A DNA stretch of 64,000 bases from contig DASVWC010000071.1 in NCBI GenBank assembly GCA_036389835.1, forward strand, positions 7,938-71,937. Reading direction: 5' to 3'. The translations under genes were made by a program, and so were the position numbers. The stretch comes from AC-37 sp036389835 (lineage in GTDB: Bacteria > Actinomycetota > Thermoleophilia > Solirubrobacterales > Thermoleophilaceae). The notes beneath the pieces were generated by a model, which did no database searches, had not been told where the DNA came from, and saw only the letters and a list, made by a program, of their open reading frames with translations. Positions 1 to 8,484 of the stretch are shown here, one piece after another (positions within the stretch are counted from its first letter, which is position 1; each line of letters starts with the position of its first letter).

Positions 1-44
1 AGCCGGTCGCGGACACACGCGTGGACCGCGTCACCACCGCTTGA
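1..44 (+). CDS. 3' end of an upstream gene (last 13 codons)
   Basis: One forward frame is open from the window edge and closes at TGA 42-44, which overlaps the TTG start of the next gene at 41 in a TTGA arrangement. Such 4-base overlaps are common in this window and suggest translational coupling. Only about 13 residues are visible, so no family can be named and the frame could be chance. Confidence 0.3.
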   Translation, partial: PVADTRVDRVTTA

Positions 45-1003
45 GCGCACGCGCCTGGGCGTTCTTCGCGGCCATCTCGGTCCTGTGGGGGATGCCGTAC
101 CTGTTCATCAAGGTCGCGGTCGACGACGGCGTCTCGCCCGCCTTCCTCTCGTGGGCTCGGATCGTGCTCGCGGCGGCGCTGCTGCTCACGCTCGCCTGGC
201 GGGCGGGCACGCTCGGCGGGCTGCGCGGGCGCTGGCGCTGGATCGCGCCGTTCGCGGTGATCGAGATCGCGCTGCCGTTCCCGCTGATCGCGGCCGGCGA
301 GCAGCACGTCGCCTCGTCGCTGGCCGCCATCCTCATCGCGGCCGTGCCGCTCTTCGTCGCGATCCTGGCCGTGCGGTTCGACCCGGAGGAGCGCGTGACG
401 GGCCGGCGGCTCGTCGGCCTGTTCGTGGGGCTCGCGGGGGTGGTCGCGCTCGTCGGCATCGACGTGGCCGGCAGCACCGACGAGCTGCTCGGCGCGCTCG
501 CGATCCTGCTCGCGGCGCTCGGCTACGCCGCCGGCCCGATGATCCTCAAGCGCCGGCTCGCCGCGATCGACACGCGCGCGACGATGGGCGCGAGCCTGGC
601 CATCGCCGCGCTCGTGCTCACCCCGCCGGCGCTGGCGACCTGGCCGGCCGCGACCCCCTCGGGCGACGCGCTCGCCTCGATCGTCGTGCTCGGCCTGTTC
701 TCCACCGCCGCGGCGTTCGTGCTCTGGGGGCTGCTCGTGGCCGCCGCGGGGCCGGGCCGCGCGGCGGTGATCACCTACGTCGCGCCGGTCGTGGCGATCT
801 CGCTCGGCGTCCTGATCCTCGACGAGCGCGTGGGCGCCGGCGCGGCCGCCGGGCTCGTGCTGATCCTGGCCGGATCGTGGCTCGCGACTAGGCCGGCTGG
901 TAGTACGGGTTCGAGCCCGCCGCGTGGTCGGTCACGTCGACCACCTGGCGGATCTCCGGAACCGACTCGAGGATCGCCGACTCGATTCCCTGGTCCAGCG
1001 TGA
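41..1003 (+). CDS. EamA-family (DMT superfamily) permease
   Basis: Probable ten-helix inner-membrane exporter of the drug/metabolite transporter superfamily; substrate unknown. Two EamA halves are visible, roughly residues 5-140 and 148-283, with the family opening motif VLWGMPYLFIKVA near residue 15 and a final helix ending in SWLATR. The TTG start at 41 puts the first helix at the right distance and overlaps the preceding stop. The frame does not stop where the family normally ends: residues of about 284-320 are Gly/Pro/Ser/Arg-rich and lie antisense to the end of the convergent nfu gene. In a neighbouring frame a TAG at 889-891 would share a CTAG with the nfu stop, so an indel or a recent stop loss is possible. 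Confidence 0.85.
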   Translation: MSARAWAFFAAISVLWGMPYLFIKVAVDDGVSPAFLSWARIVLAAALLLTLAWRAGTLGGLRGRWRWIAPFAVIEIALPFPLIAAGEQHVASSLAAILIAAVPLFVAILAVRFDPEERVTGRRLVGLFVGLAGVVALVGIDVAGSTDELLGALAILLAALGYAAGPMILKRRLAAIDTRATMGASLAIAALVLTPPALATWPAATPSGDALASIVVLGLFSTAAAFVLWGLLVAAAGPGRAAVITYVAPVVAISLGVLILDERVGAGAAAGLVLILAGSWLATRPAGSTGSSPPRGRSRRPPGGSPEPTRGSPTRFPGPA

Positions 1004-1496
1004 CGGTGGCCATGCCGCAGCCCTGGCAGCCGCCGCCGAGCCGGACGTAGGCGACGTCGCGCTCCACGCGGTCGAGGATCGCCATGCCGCCGTGCTGGGC
1101 GATCGCGGGGTTGATGCGCCGGTCGATCACCTGGGCCACGCGCGTCTCCACGTCGCCGCTCAGCTCGCCGTTGCCCGGCGCCGCGGTGACGACCTGCGGG
1201 CGGTTGGGGTTGGCGACGGTGAGCCCGCCCTGCATCAGGTCGTCGGACCAGTCGATCGTCGCGCCGCGCAGGTTCTCGACGTCGGCGCCGGCGATCACGA
1301 CCGGCAGGCCGCCGGCGTCCTGGACCTCGTCGCCGGGCCCGGCGGCGTCGAGCGGGCGCAGGGCCAGGTCGTAGGTGAACTCGCCGCGGTGGACGCCCGT
1401 GATCCGGACCCACATGGCCTGGGCCTCGGGATCCTCCACGCCGGCGCGGAACTCGCGCACCTTCTCGACCGCGTGCGGTGTGACGGAGACGATCAC
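888..1496 (-). CDS. NfuA-like iron-sulfur cluster carrier (A-type-like N domain plus NifU C domain)
   Basis: Cytosolic Fe-S scaffold or carrier that would deliver clusters to apoproteins. The first ~95 residues resemble the HesB/IscA fold but contain no cysteine, as in the degenerate N domain of NfuA. The C-terminal NifU domain (about 112-185) carries the cluster-binding GGGCQGCGM motif, with C157 and C160 as the CxxC pair. Start is GTG 1496, with a TATCGT box seven bases upstream that fits a leaderless transcript. The gene converges on the EamA gene and overlaps its tail by about 115 bases. The family assignment is firm; the client proteins are unknown. Confidence 0.9.
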   Translation of the reverse strand: MIVSVTPHAVEKVREFRAGVEDPEAQAMWVRITGVHRGEFTYDLALRPLDAAGPGDEVQDAGGLPVVIAGADVENLRGATIDWSDDLMQGGLTVANPNRPQVVTAAPGNGELSGDVETRVAQVIDRRINPAIAQHGGMAILDRVERDVAYVRLGGGCQGCGMATVTLDQGIESAILESVPEIRQVVDVTDHAAGSNPYYQPA

Positions 1497-1503
1497 ACCG
1501 AAG

Positions 1504-1509
1504 ACGATA
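1504..1509 (-). promoter_or_regulatory. -10 box TATCGT for the nfu gene, leaderless spacing
   Basis: On the minus strand TATCGT lies seven bases before the GTG start at 1496. TAnnnT at this distance is the classic actinobacterial leaderless promoter layout. No clear -35 box is needed or seen. Confidence 0.5.
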
Positions 1510-1515
1510 GCGGCG

Positions 1516-2043
1516 CTAGGAGGCCCTCCAGACGAACACGTCGCGGTCCGCTTCGCCCTCGAGGCCGAGCGCGCCGATCGCCTCGGTCACGCCCGGATAG
1601 AGGTCGTTCCCGTAGTCGTGGAACGCGATCGCCCCGCCCGGCGCCAGCGCCTCGCGCCATGCGCCGAAGGTGCGGACCGTGAGCTCCCTCTCGTGCGATC
1701 CGTCCACGAACACGAAGTCCGGCGGCTCGTCGCCCGGCCGCGGCCCCATCTCGCCGCCCTCCGCGCGCAGCTCGATCCGGTCCCGCGCCCCGGAGAGGTC
1801 GAGGTAGCGCTCGCGCTCGGGCCGCTCGATCGGGTCGTAGCTCACGACGCGCCGCCCGCCGTCCGCCAGCGCGAGGGCCGCGGCCGTCCACGCAGTCCCG
1901 GTGCCGATCTCCACCACGCTCCGCCGCCCCCGGGCGAGCCGCAGCAGCAGCGCCAGGGACTCGGGCTTCGTCGCCGAGCCGAGCGACCAGTCGTCGCCGC
2001 TTCGCGCCGCCGCCCGCCGCGCGCGGAAGTAGAACCAGGCCAC
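1516..2043 (-). CDS. Class I SAM-dependent methyltransferase (Methyltransf_24-like)
   Basis: Small soluble methyltransferase with motif I VVEIGTGTAWT near residue 40 and the VFVDGSHERE strand typical of the Methyltransf_24 group, followed by LAPGGAIAFHDYGND. Substrate unknown. I chose GTG 2043 (reading MAWFYFRARR) as start. The frame stays open and family-like further upstream, and a CTG at 2091-2089 overlaps the TGA of the glycosidase gene, so an upstream non-standard start is possible. It follows the secreted glycosidase gene on the same strand with no promoter space, so the two are probably co-transcribed. Confidence 0.8.
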   Translation of the reverse strand: MAWFYFRARRAAARSGDDWSLGSATKPESLALLLRLARGRRSVVEIGTGTAWTAAALALADGGRRVVSYDPIERPERERYLDLSGARDRIELRAEGGEMGPRPGDEPPDFVFVDGSHERELTVRTFGAWREALAPGGAIAFHDYGNDLYPGVTEAIGALGLEGEADRDVFVWRAS

Positions 2044-2087
2044 CCGCGGCGGCAGCCCGCGCAGCCCCGCGATCCGCCGCGCGGCGC

Positions 2088-3266
2088 TCAGGACGCGCAG
2101 CGGTCGGCCGTCCCGCTCTTCGTCTTGCAGCGCTGGAGCCCCAGCGCGACCCTGCGCATCTCCTCGAGGGCCGGCTTGCGGGTCACGGTCGAGTCGTCCT
2201 CGAGCCGCGACAGGCCCGCGTAGTCGAACGGGTAGTTCGGGTGCGCGTCGCGGCTCATCCACGTGTACCAGTACACGCGCTGGAGCTTCAGCTCCGAGCG
2301 GCGCGCGGCGAGCAGCTCGTAGGCCTCGGCGAGCTTCTTCGCCTGGCCGCGCTCGGTCGTCTCGTTGCCGTAGGTCCACGCTGCCTTGCCGCGCGCCGAG
2401 GTCCAGCTCAGCTCGGTGACCCACAGCGCCTTCTTGCGGTCGCCGTAGCGGGCCATCACGTCGCGGTTGTACTTCAGGATCTTCACGACCCCGCTCACCT
2501 TCGCGGTGAACGGGTGGATCGCGACCACGTCGAACAGCTTGCGCGCCTTGAGCTTGTAGATCTTCTCCAGCTCGGGCCAGCTCTTGTTCGGCAGGCCGGC
2601 CAGCACCACGCGCGCGCCGGGGTCGGCCTTCTCGACCTTCGCCCGCGCGGCGCGAAGCAGCGCCACGTAGTCGCGCTCCCACGGCCGGTCGGACCAGAAG
2701 TTGGTGAGGCTCGGCTCGTTCCAGAACTGCCAGTGGCGGACCGGTACGCGCGGCAGCTCCGGATGCTCGGTCCAGAACGAGCCGGTCGGCCCGTAGCGCC
2801 GGGCCAGCGCGCCCGAGAACGCCGCGAACGGGCCGGTGCCCTTCGGCGGGGAGTTGAACTCGCCGGGGTGGCGGGCGTTCCAGTCCGGCGCGATCAGCAC
2901 GATCGGCAGCACGGTGAGCCGCCGCTTGACCGCGCCCGCCACCGCCTCGTCGATCAGCGAGTAGTCGGTCGGAACGCCGCCCTCGTCGTGGCGGAAGCGC
3001 GCCATCTCGTCCGGCGGCACGTCGGCCCAGCTCCTGTACGACTGCGCCCACTTCCAGTCCACCACGACGCGCACCGAGCCCACGCCCGAGGCCACCATCT
3101 GGTCGTACTCCGCCTGCTGGTCCACGGACGCCTCGAACAGGGGCCCGTCGATCACGGTGCCGAAGAACGACGGGGCCACGCGCGACGCCGCCGCCGAGGC
3201 CGCCGGGAAGGCGACGGCCAGGGCCGCCAGTGCCGCGAGGGTGGCGAACACGGCTACCCTGCGCAT
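2088..3266 (-). CDS. Secreted clan GH-A glycoside hydrolase (cellulase/GH39-like)
   Basis: Predicted exported glycosidase with a (beta/alpha)8 barrel. ATG 3266 opens a signal peptide (MRRVAVF, then an Ala/Leu stretch ending near residue 27). The acid/base Glu is E184 in FWNEPS and the probable nucleophile is E285 in WVTELSW, the pair expected of clan GH-A. The barrel occupies about residues 35-350; the polysaccharide target cannot be read. A longer frame exists upstream but lacks signal-peptide character and would cross into the divergent RNase D gene. Two relatives occur in this window at 5810-7102 and 44461-46008; this copy is the most divergent. Confidence 0.83.
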   Translation of the reverse strand: MRRVAVFATLAALAALAVAFPAASAAASRVAPSFFGTVIDGPLFEASVDQQAEYDQMVASGVGSVRVVVDWKWAQSYRSWADVPPDEMARFRHDEGGVPTDYSLIDEAVAGAVKRRLTVLPIVLIAPDWNARHPGEFNSPPKGTGPFAAFSGALARRYGPTGSFWTEHPELPRVPVRHWQFWNEPSLTNFWSDRPWERDYVALLRAARAKVEKADPGARVVLAGLPNKSWPELEKIYKLKARKLFDVVAIHPFTAKVSGVVKILKYNRDVMARYGDRKKALWVTELSWTSARGKAAWTYGNETTERGQAKKLAEAYELLAARRSELKLQRVYWYTWMSRDAHPNYPFDYAGLSRLEDDSTVTRKPALEEMRRVALGLQRCKTKSGTADRCAS

Positions 3267-3274
3267 CGCCCCTG

Positions 3275-3280
3275 AGGCTA
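3275..3280 (-). promoter_or_regulatory. -10 box TAGCCT for the glycosidase gene
   Basis: Minus-strand TAGCCT ends eight bases before ATG 3266, matching the leaderless layout seen for other genes here. Confidence 0.45.
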
Positions 3281-3313
3281 TTGCGGGCGTCCAGTGAGCA
3301 CGGTGCATCGAGA

Positions 3314-4510
3314 GTGAAACCCGGGAGGACGCCGAGCGCTTCGGTGGCCGCGGCGCTGTCGCCCGCCGATCTGGCCGAGCGCGCACGCGCCCACGGGCGA
3401 CTCGCGATCGACACCGAGTTCGTCTCCGAGGGCCGCTACCGGCCGCTGCTGTGCCTGGTGCAGGTGGCCGTCGCGCCGCGCGAGAACGCCGGCGAGCCGG
3501 AGATCGCGGTGCTCGACCCGATCGAGGGCTTCGACCATGAGCCGCTGGCCGAGGTGCTCGCCGACCCGGAGGTGGAGATCGTCTTCCACGCGGGCGGCCA
3601 GGACGTGCCGATCCTCAGGCGGGCGTGGGGGGTGGGGCCCACCAACGTCTTCGACACCCAGGTCGCCGCGGGATTCGCCGGGTTCAGCGCGCAGACCGGC
3701 TACGGCAACCTCCTCCAGCGCGTCGCCGGCGTGCAGCTCTCCAAGAGCGCGGGCTTCACCCGCTGGGACCGGCGCCCGCTGACCCGAGAGCAGCTCGAGT
3801 ACGCCCGCAGCGACGTCGAGGACCTGCTCGCGCTGAGCGACACGCTCCAGGAGCGGCTCGCCGCGTCGGGGCGGCTCGAATGGGCGCGCGAGGAGTGCCG
3901 CAGGCTCGAGGCGATCGACGACGAGCGCGACGCCGACGAGGCCTACCGCCGGCTTCCGCGCGTGAACCGGCTGCGCCCGCGCCAGCGCGCCGTCGCGTAC
4001 GCGCTCGCCGATTGGCGCGAGTCCACCGCCGCGGGCGAGAACCGCCCGATCGGCTCGATCCTCTCCGACGTGGCGCTGGTGGAGGTCGCGCGGCGCCAGC
4101 CGGAGACGCTCGACGCGCTGACCGCGATCCGCGGCGTGCGCCCCGACGTCGGCCGCCGGCGCGGCACGGCGATCATCGAGGCGATCGAGCGCGGGCGCGA
4201 GCTCGAGCCGCCGGCGGCGGAGGAGCAGGCGCGCCCCGAGCCGGACCCGAGCGACGCCGCCCGGATCGCGCTCTGCGAGTCGGTGGTGCGCCAGCGCGTG
4301 GGCGAGGCCGGGCTGGCCTACGAGCTCGTCGCCTCGCGTGCCGACCTCACGGAGATCGTCGTCTCCGCGCGCTCGAACCGGGCCGAGCCGGACGTGCGAA
4401 CCCTGCGCGGCTGGCGGCGCGACCTGGTCGGCGACGAGCTGCTCGAGCTGCTGGCCGGCAGGCGAACGGTGCGGGCCACCCGCAAGGGGGTCGAGGTCGC
4501 CCCGGCCTGA
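3314..4510 (+). CDS. rnd: Ribonuclease D (DEDDy exonuclease plus HRDC domain)
   Basis: 3'-5' exoribonuclease of tRNA maturation and RNA turnover. The catalytic acids are visible: D33 and E35 in IDTEF (Exo I), D97 in FHAGGQDVPIL (Exo II), and Y163/D167 in YARSDVED (Exo III, DEDDy type). An HRDC domain follows at about residues 210-290 (LRPRQRAVAYALADWRE), then a C-terminal extension of about 100 residues. GTG 3314 was chosen; GTG 3344 with GGGAGGA upstream is an alternative. The gene diverges from the secreted glycosidase with only 47 bases between starts. Confidence 0.9.
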   Translation: MKPGRTPSASVAAALSPADLAERARAHGRLAIDTEFVSEGRYRPLLCLVQVAVAPRENAGEPEIAVLDPIEGFDHEPLAEVLADPEVEIVFHAGGQDVPILRRAWGVGPTNVFDTQVAAGFAGFSAQTGYGNLLQRVAGVQLSKSAGFTRWDRRPLTREQLEYARSDVEDLLALSDTLQERLAASGRLEWAREECRRLEAIDDERDADEAYRRLPRVNRLRPRQRAVAYALADWRESTAAGENRPIGSILSDVALVEVARRQPETLDALTAIRGVRPDVGRRRGTAIIEAIERGRELEPPAAEEQARPEPDPSDAARIALCESVVRQRVGEAGLAYELVASRADLTEIVVSARSNRAEPDVRTLRGWRRDLVGDELLELLAGRRTVRATRKGVEVAPA

Positions 4511-4520
4511 GCCGGGCCGG

Positions 4521-5792
4521 CTACTCGAAGTCGTCCGGCTCGTGCGGCCCGACGCAGGCGACGACCGGGTCGCCGGTCACGCTCGCGGCGAGCTCGCGCA
4601 CGTCGTCCTCGCTGACGGCGTCGAGCGCGGCGATCATCTCGTCCGGGGAGCCGAGCCGGCCGAAGGTCACCTTCTGCGCGGCGGCCCGGCTGGCCACCGC
4701 CCGCGTGCTCTCGAGCGCCAGCACCGTGGAGCCGGCCGTGTACGAGCGCGCCCGCTCCACCTCGCCGGGGTGGGGCCCCTCGCTCGCGAGCTCGGCGACG
4801 ATCTCGCAGATTCGCCGGTAGGCCTCGACGCACTTGGAGGAGTCGAGGCCCGAGGAGACGTCGAGGCGGCCGACGTCGGCGTGGGCGGTGCCGTACGAGC
4901 GGATCGCGTAGCACAGCCCGCGCTGCTCGCGGATCTCGTCGAACAGCCGCGAGCCCATCGAGCCGCCAAGCAGCGTGGAGTAGACGGCGAGGGCCGCGCG
5001 GCGCCGGATGTCGGAGGGGTCGAGCTGCGGGCGCCAGTGCAGGCGCAGGTGCGACTGCTGGGTGTCGCGGCGCTGCACGCGCACGCGGCGCTCGAACTCG
5101 GGGGCGGGGTCGGCCGCGGGCGCGCCGTCGCGGCCGGGGAAGCGGCCGAGCAGCTCCGCCGCCCGCTCGGCGTCGAGGTGCGAGAGGTCGCCGGCGAGGA
5201 ACGCGCCGCCGCGCGGGGGCGACCACTGCCGCTCGCGGAAGTCGACGATCGCGTCGCGCGAGAACGTGCGCAGGTGCTCCTCCGGCCCGAGCACGGAGCG
5301 CCCGAGCGGGTGCTCGCCGTAGGTGGCCTCGTCGATGAGGCGGTCGGCCACGGTCGACGGGACGTCGTTCGCGCGGGCGATCTCCTGGATCACCACGCCG
5401 CGCTCGCGGTCGAGCTCCTCGGCGTCGATCCGGGCGCGGCCCACGAAGTCGGTCAGCAGGTCGAGGGCGGGCATCACGGCCTCGGAGCGGCAGGTGATGT
5501 GGAAGGCGACGATGTCGTGCGAGGTGTAGGCGTTGAGCTGCGCGCCGAGCCGCTCCGCGGTCTCGTTCACGTCGCGATAGGTGGGAAACGACTCGCCGCC
5601 CTTGAAGACGAGGTGCTCGAGGAAGTGCGCCATGCCGTTCTCCTCCGGCCGCTCGGTGCGGGCGCCGGCGTCGAACGCCACGAGCGCGGTGACCGAGCGC
5701 GTTCCGGGCACCGCCAGACGGACCAGCGGAAGGCCCGTGTCCAGCGTGGAGTGCTCGACCGCGATCACGCGGCGCAGGGTAGCGCCGCTCAT
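4521..5792 (-). CDS. M16-family zinc metallopeptidase
   Basis: Processing peptidase of the pitrilysin/MPP family. The inverted zinc motif HFLEH is present (H56, E59, H60), and the third ligand is probably E137 in VIQEIARAND, about 77 residues later as the family requires. Length of 423 aa is that of the two-domain bacterial single-chain members. No signal peptide is visible, so it should act in the cytoplasm; the substrate is unknown. The C-terminal half keeps the LGGSMGSRLFDEIREQRGLCY motif. ATG 5792 was chosen. It converges with RNase D and diverges from the glycosidase at 5810. Confidence 0.9.
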   Translation of the reverse strand: MSGATLRRVIAVEHSTLDTGLPLVRLAVPGTRSVTALVAFDAGARTERPEENGMAHFLEHLVFKGGESFPTYRDVNETAERLGAQLNAYTSHDIVAFHITCRSEAVMPALDLLTDFVGRARIDAEELDRERGVVIQEIARANDVPSTVADRLIDEATYGEHPLGRSVLGPEEHLRTFSRDAIVDFRERQWSPPRGGAFLAGDLSHLDAERAAELLGRFPGRDGAPAADPAPEFERRVRVQRRDTQQSHLRLHWRPQLDPSDIRRRAALAVYSTLLGGSMGSRLFDEIREQRGLCYAIRSYGTAHADVGRLDVSSGLDSSKCVEAYRRICEIVAELASEGPHPGEVERARSYTAGSTVLALESTRAVASRAAAQKVTFGRLGSPDEMIAALDAVSEDDVRELAASVTGDPVVACVGPHEPDDFE

Positions 5793-5795
5793 GGC

Positions 5796-5801
5796 TAGCC
5801 T
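5796..5801 (+). promoter_or_regulatory. -10 box TAGCCT before TTG 5810
   Basis: TAGCCT lies eight bases before the TTG start of the second glycosidase, giving a likely leaderless start within the 17-base gap between divergent genes. Confidence 0.4.
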
Positions 5802-5809
5802 CTGGGGCC

Positions 5810-7102
5810 TTGCGCGCGGGGGCCGCGAAACTCCTTGTCACATTGGCGTGCGCGACGGCCGTCGCGTCGCTCGCCCCTGCTTCGGCCCAGGCCGGCAAGT
5901 CGATGGAGCTGGCGATCTCGGACGACCCGGTCTTCCTCGCCCGCCACTACTACGACCGCGACCGCGCGTTCCAGAACGCCCGCGAGCTGGGGGTCACGCG
6001 GCTGCGCGTGTTCGTCAACTGGGCCGGTGTGATGGGCAAGCAGCGGGAGGCGACCGAGCCGCCCGCCGAGCCCACCTACTACTGGGGGATCTACGAGGAG
6101 CTGATCGACGCGGCCGCGCGGGCGGGGATCCGCGTGCAGCTCAACCTCACCGGGCCGGCGCCGCGCTACGCCACCGGCGACAAGAATCTCGGCTCGACCC
6201 GGCCCGACCCGGCCCGCTACGCGGAGTTCGCGCGCGCCGCGGCCACGCGCTTCAAGGGCCGGGTCGACCGCTACACGCTCTGGAACGAGCCGAACCACGA
6301 CGGCTGGCTGCGCCCCAGCGCGGAGGCTCCGAAGCTCTACCGCGCGCTCTACGCCGCCGGCTACGGGGCGATCAAGGGCGCCGACCCCGGCGCGGCCGTC
6401 TTCTTCGGGGAGACCGCGCCGTACCACGGCAAGCGTGCGATGGCCCCGCTCACGTTCCTGCGCCGCACCCTCTGCCTGACGAACAGGTACAGGATCGACA
6501 AGAAGTGCCTCGCCGGCATGCCGGCGGAGACGCGTGGGATGCTGCGCACCGACGGCTACGCCCACCATCCCTACGACTTCCGCAACGCCCCGTCCTACAA
6601 GTTCAAGGGCAACGACAACGTGACGATCGGGACGCTGTCGCGGCTCACGAGCGCGCTCGACAAGGCGGCGCGGGCGAAGGCGCTCGCCACGCCCAGGGGC
6701 CGCGCGCCGTTCGTCTACCTGACCGAGTTCGGCTACTTCGCGACCGGCGAGCGCGCGCAGATCCCCGAGAACAAGCGCGTGAAGTACCTCCCGAAGGCAT
6801 ACGCGATCGCGCAGCGCAACCCGCGCGTGAAGCAGATGCTCCACTACGGCCTCGCGGCCCCGCCGCCCAGCTACCCGGGCGCCGCGTTCGACTTCGGGCT
6901 GGTGAACACCGACGGCTCCGCGCGGCCGACCTACGCGCCGCTGGCGAGGTGGGTGGCGGGCGCGATCAAGCGCGGGCAGGTCGTGGCGCCGGGCGGGCCG
7001 ATCGGGATGCCGGCGGCCCAGCCGGGGGCGGACCCGCCGGGCGAGGCGCCGCCGCCCGAGGAGGAGGAGCCGCCGCTGTTCCCGCCGATCCCGTTCCCGT
7101 GA
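5810..7102 (+). CDS. Secreted clan GH-A glycoside hydrolase
   Basis: Exported glycosidase. Signal peptide in residues 1-28 (ending ASAQAG), then a barrel with acid/base E160 in LWNEPNHDGW and nucleophile E306 in YLTEFGY. It shares GETAPY, the AHHPY strand and overall spacing with the protein at 44461-46008, so the two are close paralogues. The last ~35 residues are Pro/Glu-rich low complexity and may be a wall-spanning tail. Start TTG 5810. The TGA overlaps the next start in GTGA, so this enzyme and the beta-lactamase-fold protein should be translated together. Substrate unknown. Confidence 0.83.
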   Translation: MRAGAAKLLVTLACATAVASLAPASAQAGKSMELAISDDPVFLARHYYDRDRAFQNARELGVTRLRVFVNWAGVMGKQREATEPPAEPTYYWGIYEELIDAAARAGIRVQLNLTGPAPRYATGDKNLGSTRPDPARYAEFARAAATRFKGRVDRYTLWNEPNHDGWLRPSAEAPKLYRALYAAGYGAIKGADPGAAVFFGETAPYHGKRAMAPLTFLRRTLCLTNRYRIDKKCLAGMPAETRGMLRTDGYAHHPYDFRNAPSYKFKGNDNVTIGTLSRLTSALDKAARAKALATPRGRAPFVYLTEFGYFATGERAQIPENKRVKYLPKAYAIAQRNPRVKQMLHYGLAAPPPSYPGAAFDFGLVNTDGSARPTYAPLARWVAGAIKRGQVVAPGGPIGMPAAQPGADPPGEAPPPEEEEPPLFPPIPFP

Positions 7103-8043
7103 GGCCGGGGCGGCAGGCCCTCGTCCTCGCGGCGACAGCCGTCGCCGCGCTCGCGCCCGCCGCCCCGGCGCAGGACCCGCTCGAGCGCGACCCCGCCACG
7201 GCTCCGCCGCTGTTCCGTCCCGCCGACCGCGCGCCGCTGCCGGACCTCGACGCGCCGAAGTTCGTGGACCTCAACGGCTCGGCGCCGCAGGCGCAGGACC
7301 AGACTCCGCCGCTCTTCGACGCCCACGCGAAGGCCACGGCCGACGCCGCGGCGTACAAGCACCCGTGGGCCAAGCGCGTGGCCGCCGCGCGCGCCTACCT
7401 GCGCGACCGCGCCGGACAGGTGGCCTTCGCGGTCGTGGACGAGAACGGGACGCTGCGCGGGCTGCGCGGCGACGTCCAGTACCGCTCGGCGAGCCTGGTC
7501 AAGGCGATGTTCATGGTCGCGTACCTGAACAGGGTGGGCGACCGCCCGCTGACCCGCGGCGACCGCGCGCTGCTGCACCCGATGATCACCCGCTCGGACA
7601 ACGACGCCGCGACCCGCGTGCTCGACGCCATCGGCCCGGGGCGCGTGTACGGCGTGGCGAAGCGGGCCGGCATGACCCGCTTCGTGCTCAAGCAGCGCTG
7701 GGGCGACACGCTCGTCACCGCGGCGGACCAGGCGCGCCTGTTCGCGCGGATCGACCGGCTCGTGGTCGAGCGTCACCGCGCGTACGCGCGGTCGCTGCTC
7801 GCGTCGGTGATCGAGCCGCAGCGCTGGGGGATACCGCCGGCGGTCCCGGACGGCTGGCGCGTCTTCCTCAAGGGCGGCTGGCGGCCGCTCGGCGGGCGCA
7901 GCCTCGTGAACCAGGCGGCGCTGATCGAGGACGGGGAGCGCCGGGCGGCCCTCGCCGTGCTGACCGTCGACAACCCGTCGCACGAGTACGGCACCGAGAC
8001 GATCCGCGGCGTCGCGCGCCGCATCCTGCGCGGGCTGCGCTGA
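7099..8043 (+). CDS. Secreted class A beta-lactamase-fold serine hydrolase
   Basis: Exported penicillin-recognising-type hydrolase with signal peptide in residues 1-25. Motifs are S132-LV-K135 (SxxK), S166-D167-N168 (SDN) and K258-G-G (KTG position), so the catalytic site looks intact. The class A Glu166 region is not clear, so true beta-lactamase activity cannot be claimed; a peptidoglycan or ester substrate is equally possible. GTG 7099 overlaps the glycosidase stop. A Pro-rich linker (about 30-75) separates the signal from the domain, which suits a protein held in the cell wall. Confidence 0.82.
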   Translation: MRPGRQALVLAATAVAALAPAAPAQDPLERDPATAPPLFRPADRAPLPDLDAPKFVDLNGSAPQAQDQTPPLFDAHAKATADAAAYKHPWAKRVAAARAYLRDRAGQVAFAVVDENGTLRGLRGDVQYRSASLVKAMFMVAYLNRVGDRPLTRGDRALLHPMITRSDNDAATRVLDAIGPGRVYGVAKRAGMTRFVLKQRWGDTLVTAADQARLFARIDRLVVERHRAYARSLLASVIEPQRWGIPPAVPDGWRVFLKGGWRPLGGRSLVNQAALIEDGERRAALAVLTVDNPSHEYGTETIRGVARRILRGLR

Positions 8044-8144
8044 GGCCGACGCGCCAACCCCCACCCAGCGCCCTGCAGGACGACCCCATGCGGGTGTAGG
8101 TTTGCCCGCGTAGGTCCAAATCGACTAGAAGGGAAGGAAGCCGA

Positions 8145-8465
8145 ATGACGCTTCTACGCCGCCGCTTCCGGGGGCTGGCCACGCTCGTAGCGCTGGTCAC
8201 CGCGGTAGCGCTCCTCGTCACCGCTGCGCCTTCGATGGCGGCCACCTCGACGGTGACCCAGGCCGACTGTGACGCCGGCCGCATCAAGAACAAGCAGGGC
8301 ACCGTCCTCCGCGGCGCCGCCTGCGAGAGGCTCATCGGCCAGCGCGTGCAGCTCGCGCAGACCGGCTTCGAGGCCTGGTGGCTGCTGCTCGGCGGCGTCG
8401 CCTGCATCGGCGGCGCGGTCGCGCTCCGGGTTCGCCGGAGCCCCGTCTCGCCGCAGCTCGGCTAG
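8145..8465 (+). CDS. Small LAXTG-anchored surface protein
   Basis: A 106-residue exported protein: signal peptide in residues 1-33 (ending SMAATS), a short region with two cysteines (C42, C60), then LAQTG at 70-74, a hydrophobic helix and a short basic tail. LAXTG is the recognition motif reported for class E sortases, and such a sortase is encoded next. A strong ribosome site (GGGAAGGAAG) precedes ATG 8145. The mature part is only about 36 residues, so it may be a small wall protein or a pilin-like subunit. The function of the mature part is unknown. Confidence 0.85.
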   Translation: MTLLRRRFRGLATLVALVTAVALLVTAAPSMAATSTVTQADCDAGRIKNKQGTVLRGAACERLIGQRVQLAQTGFEAWWLLLGGVACIGGAVALRVRRSPVSPQLG

Positions 8466-8484
8466 AACATCGGTCAGGGAGGAC

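Noticed and set aside
3230..3313. N-terminal extension of RNase D to ATG 3230
   Set aside because: This region is antisense to the signal peptide of the divergent glycosidase and lacks RNase D-like sequence.
2088..3386. Glycosidase start at 3386
   Set aside because: The extra 40 residues are Arg/Pro-rich, would destroy the signal peptide and overlap the RNase D gene.
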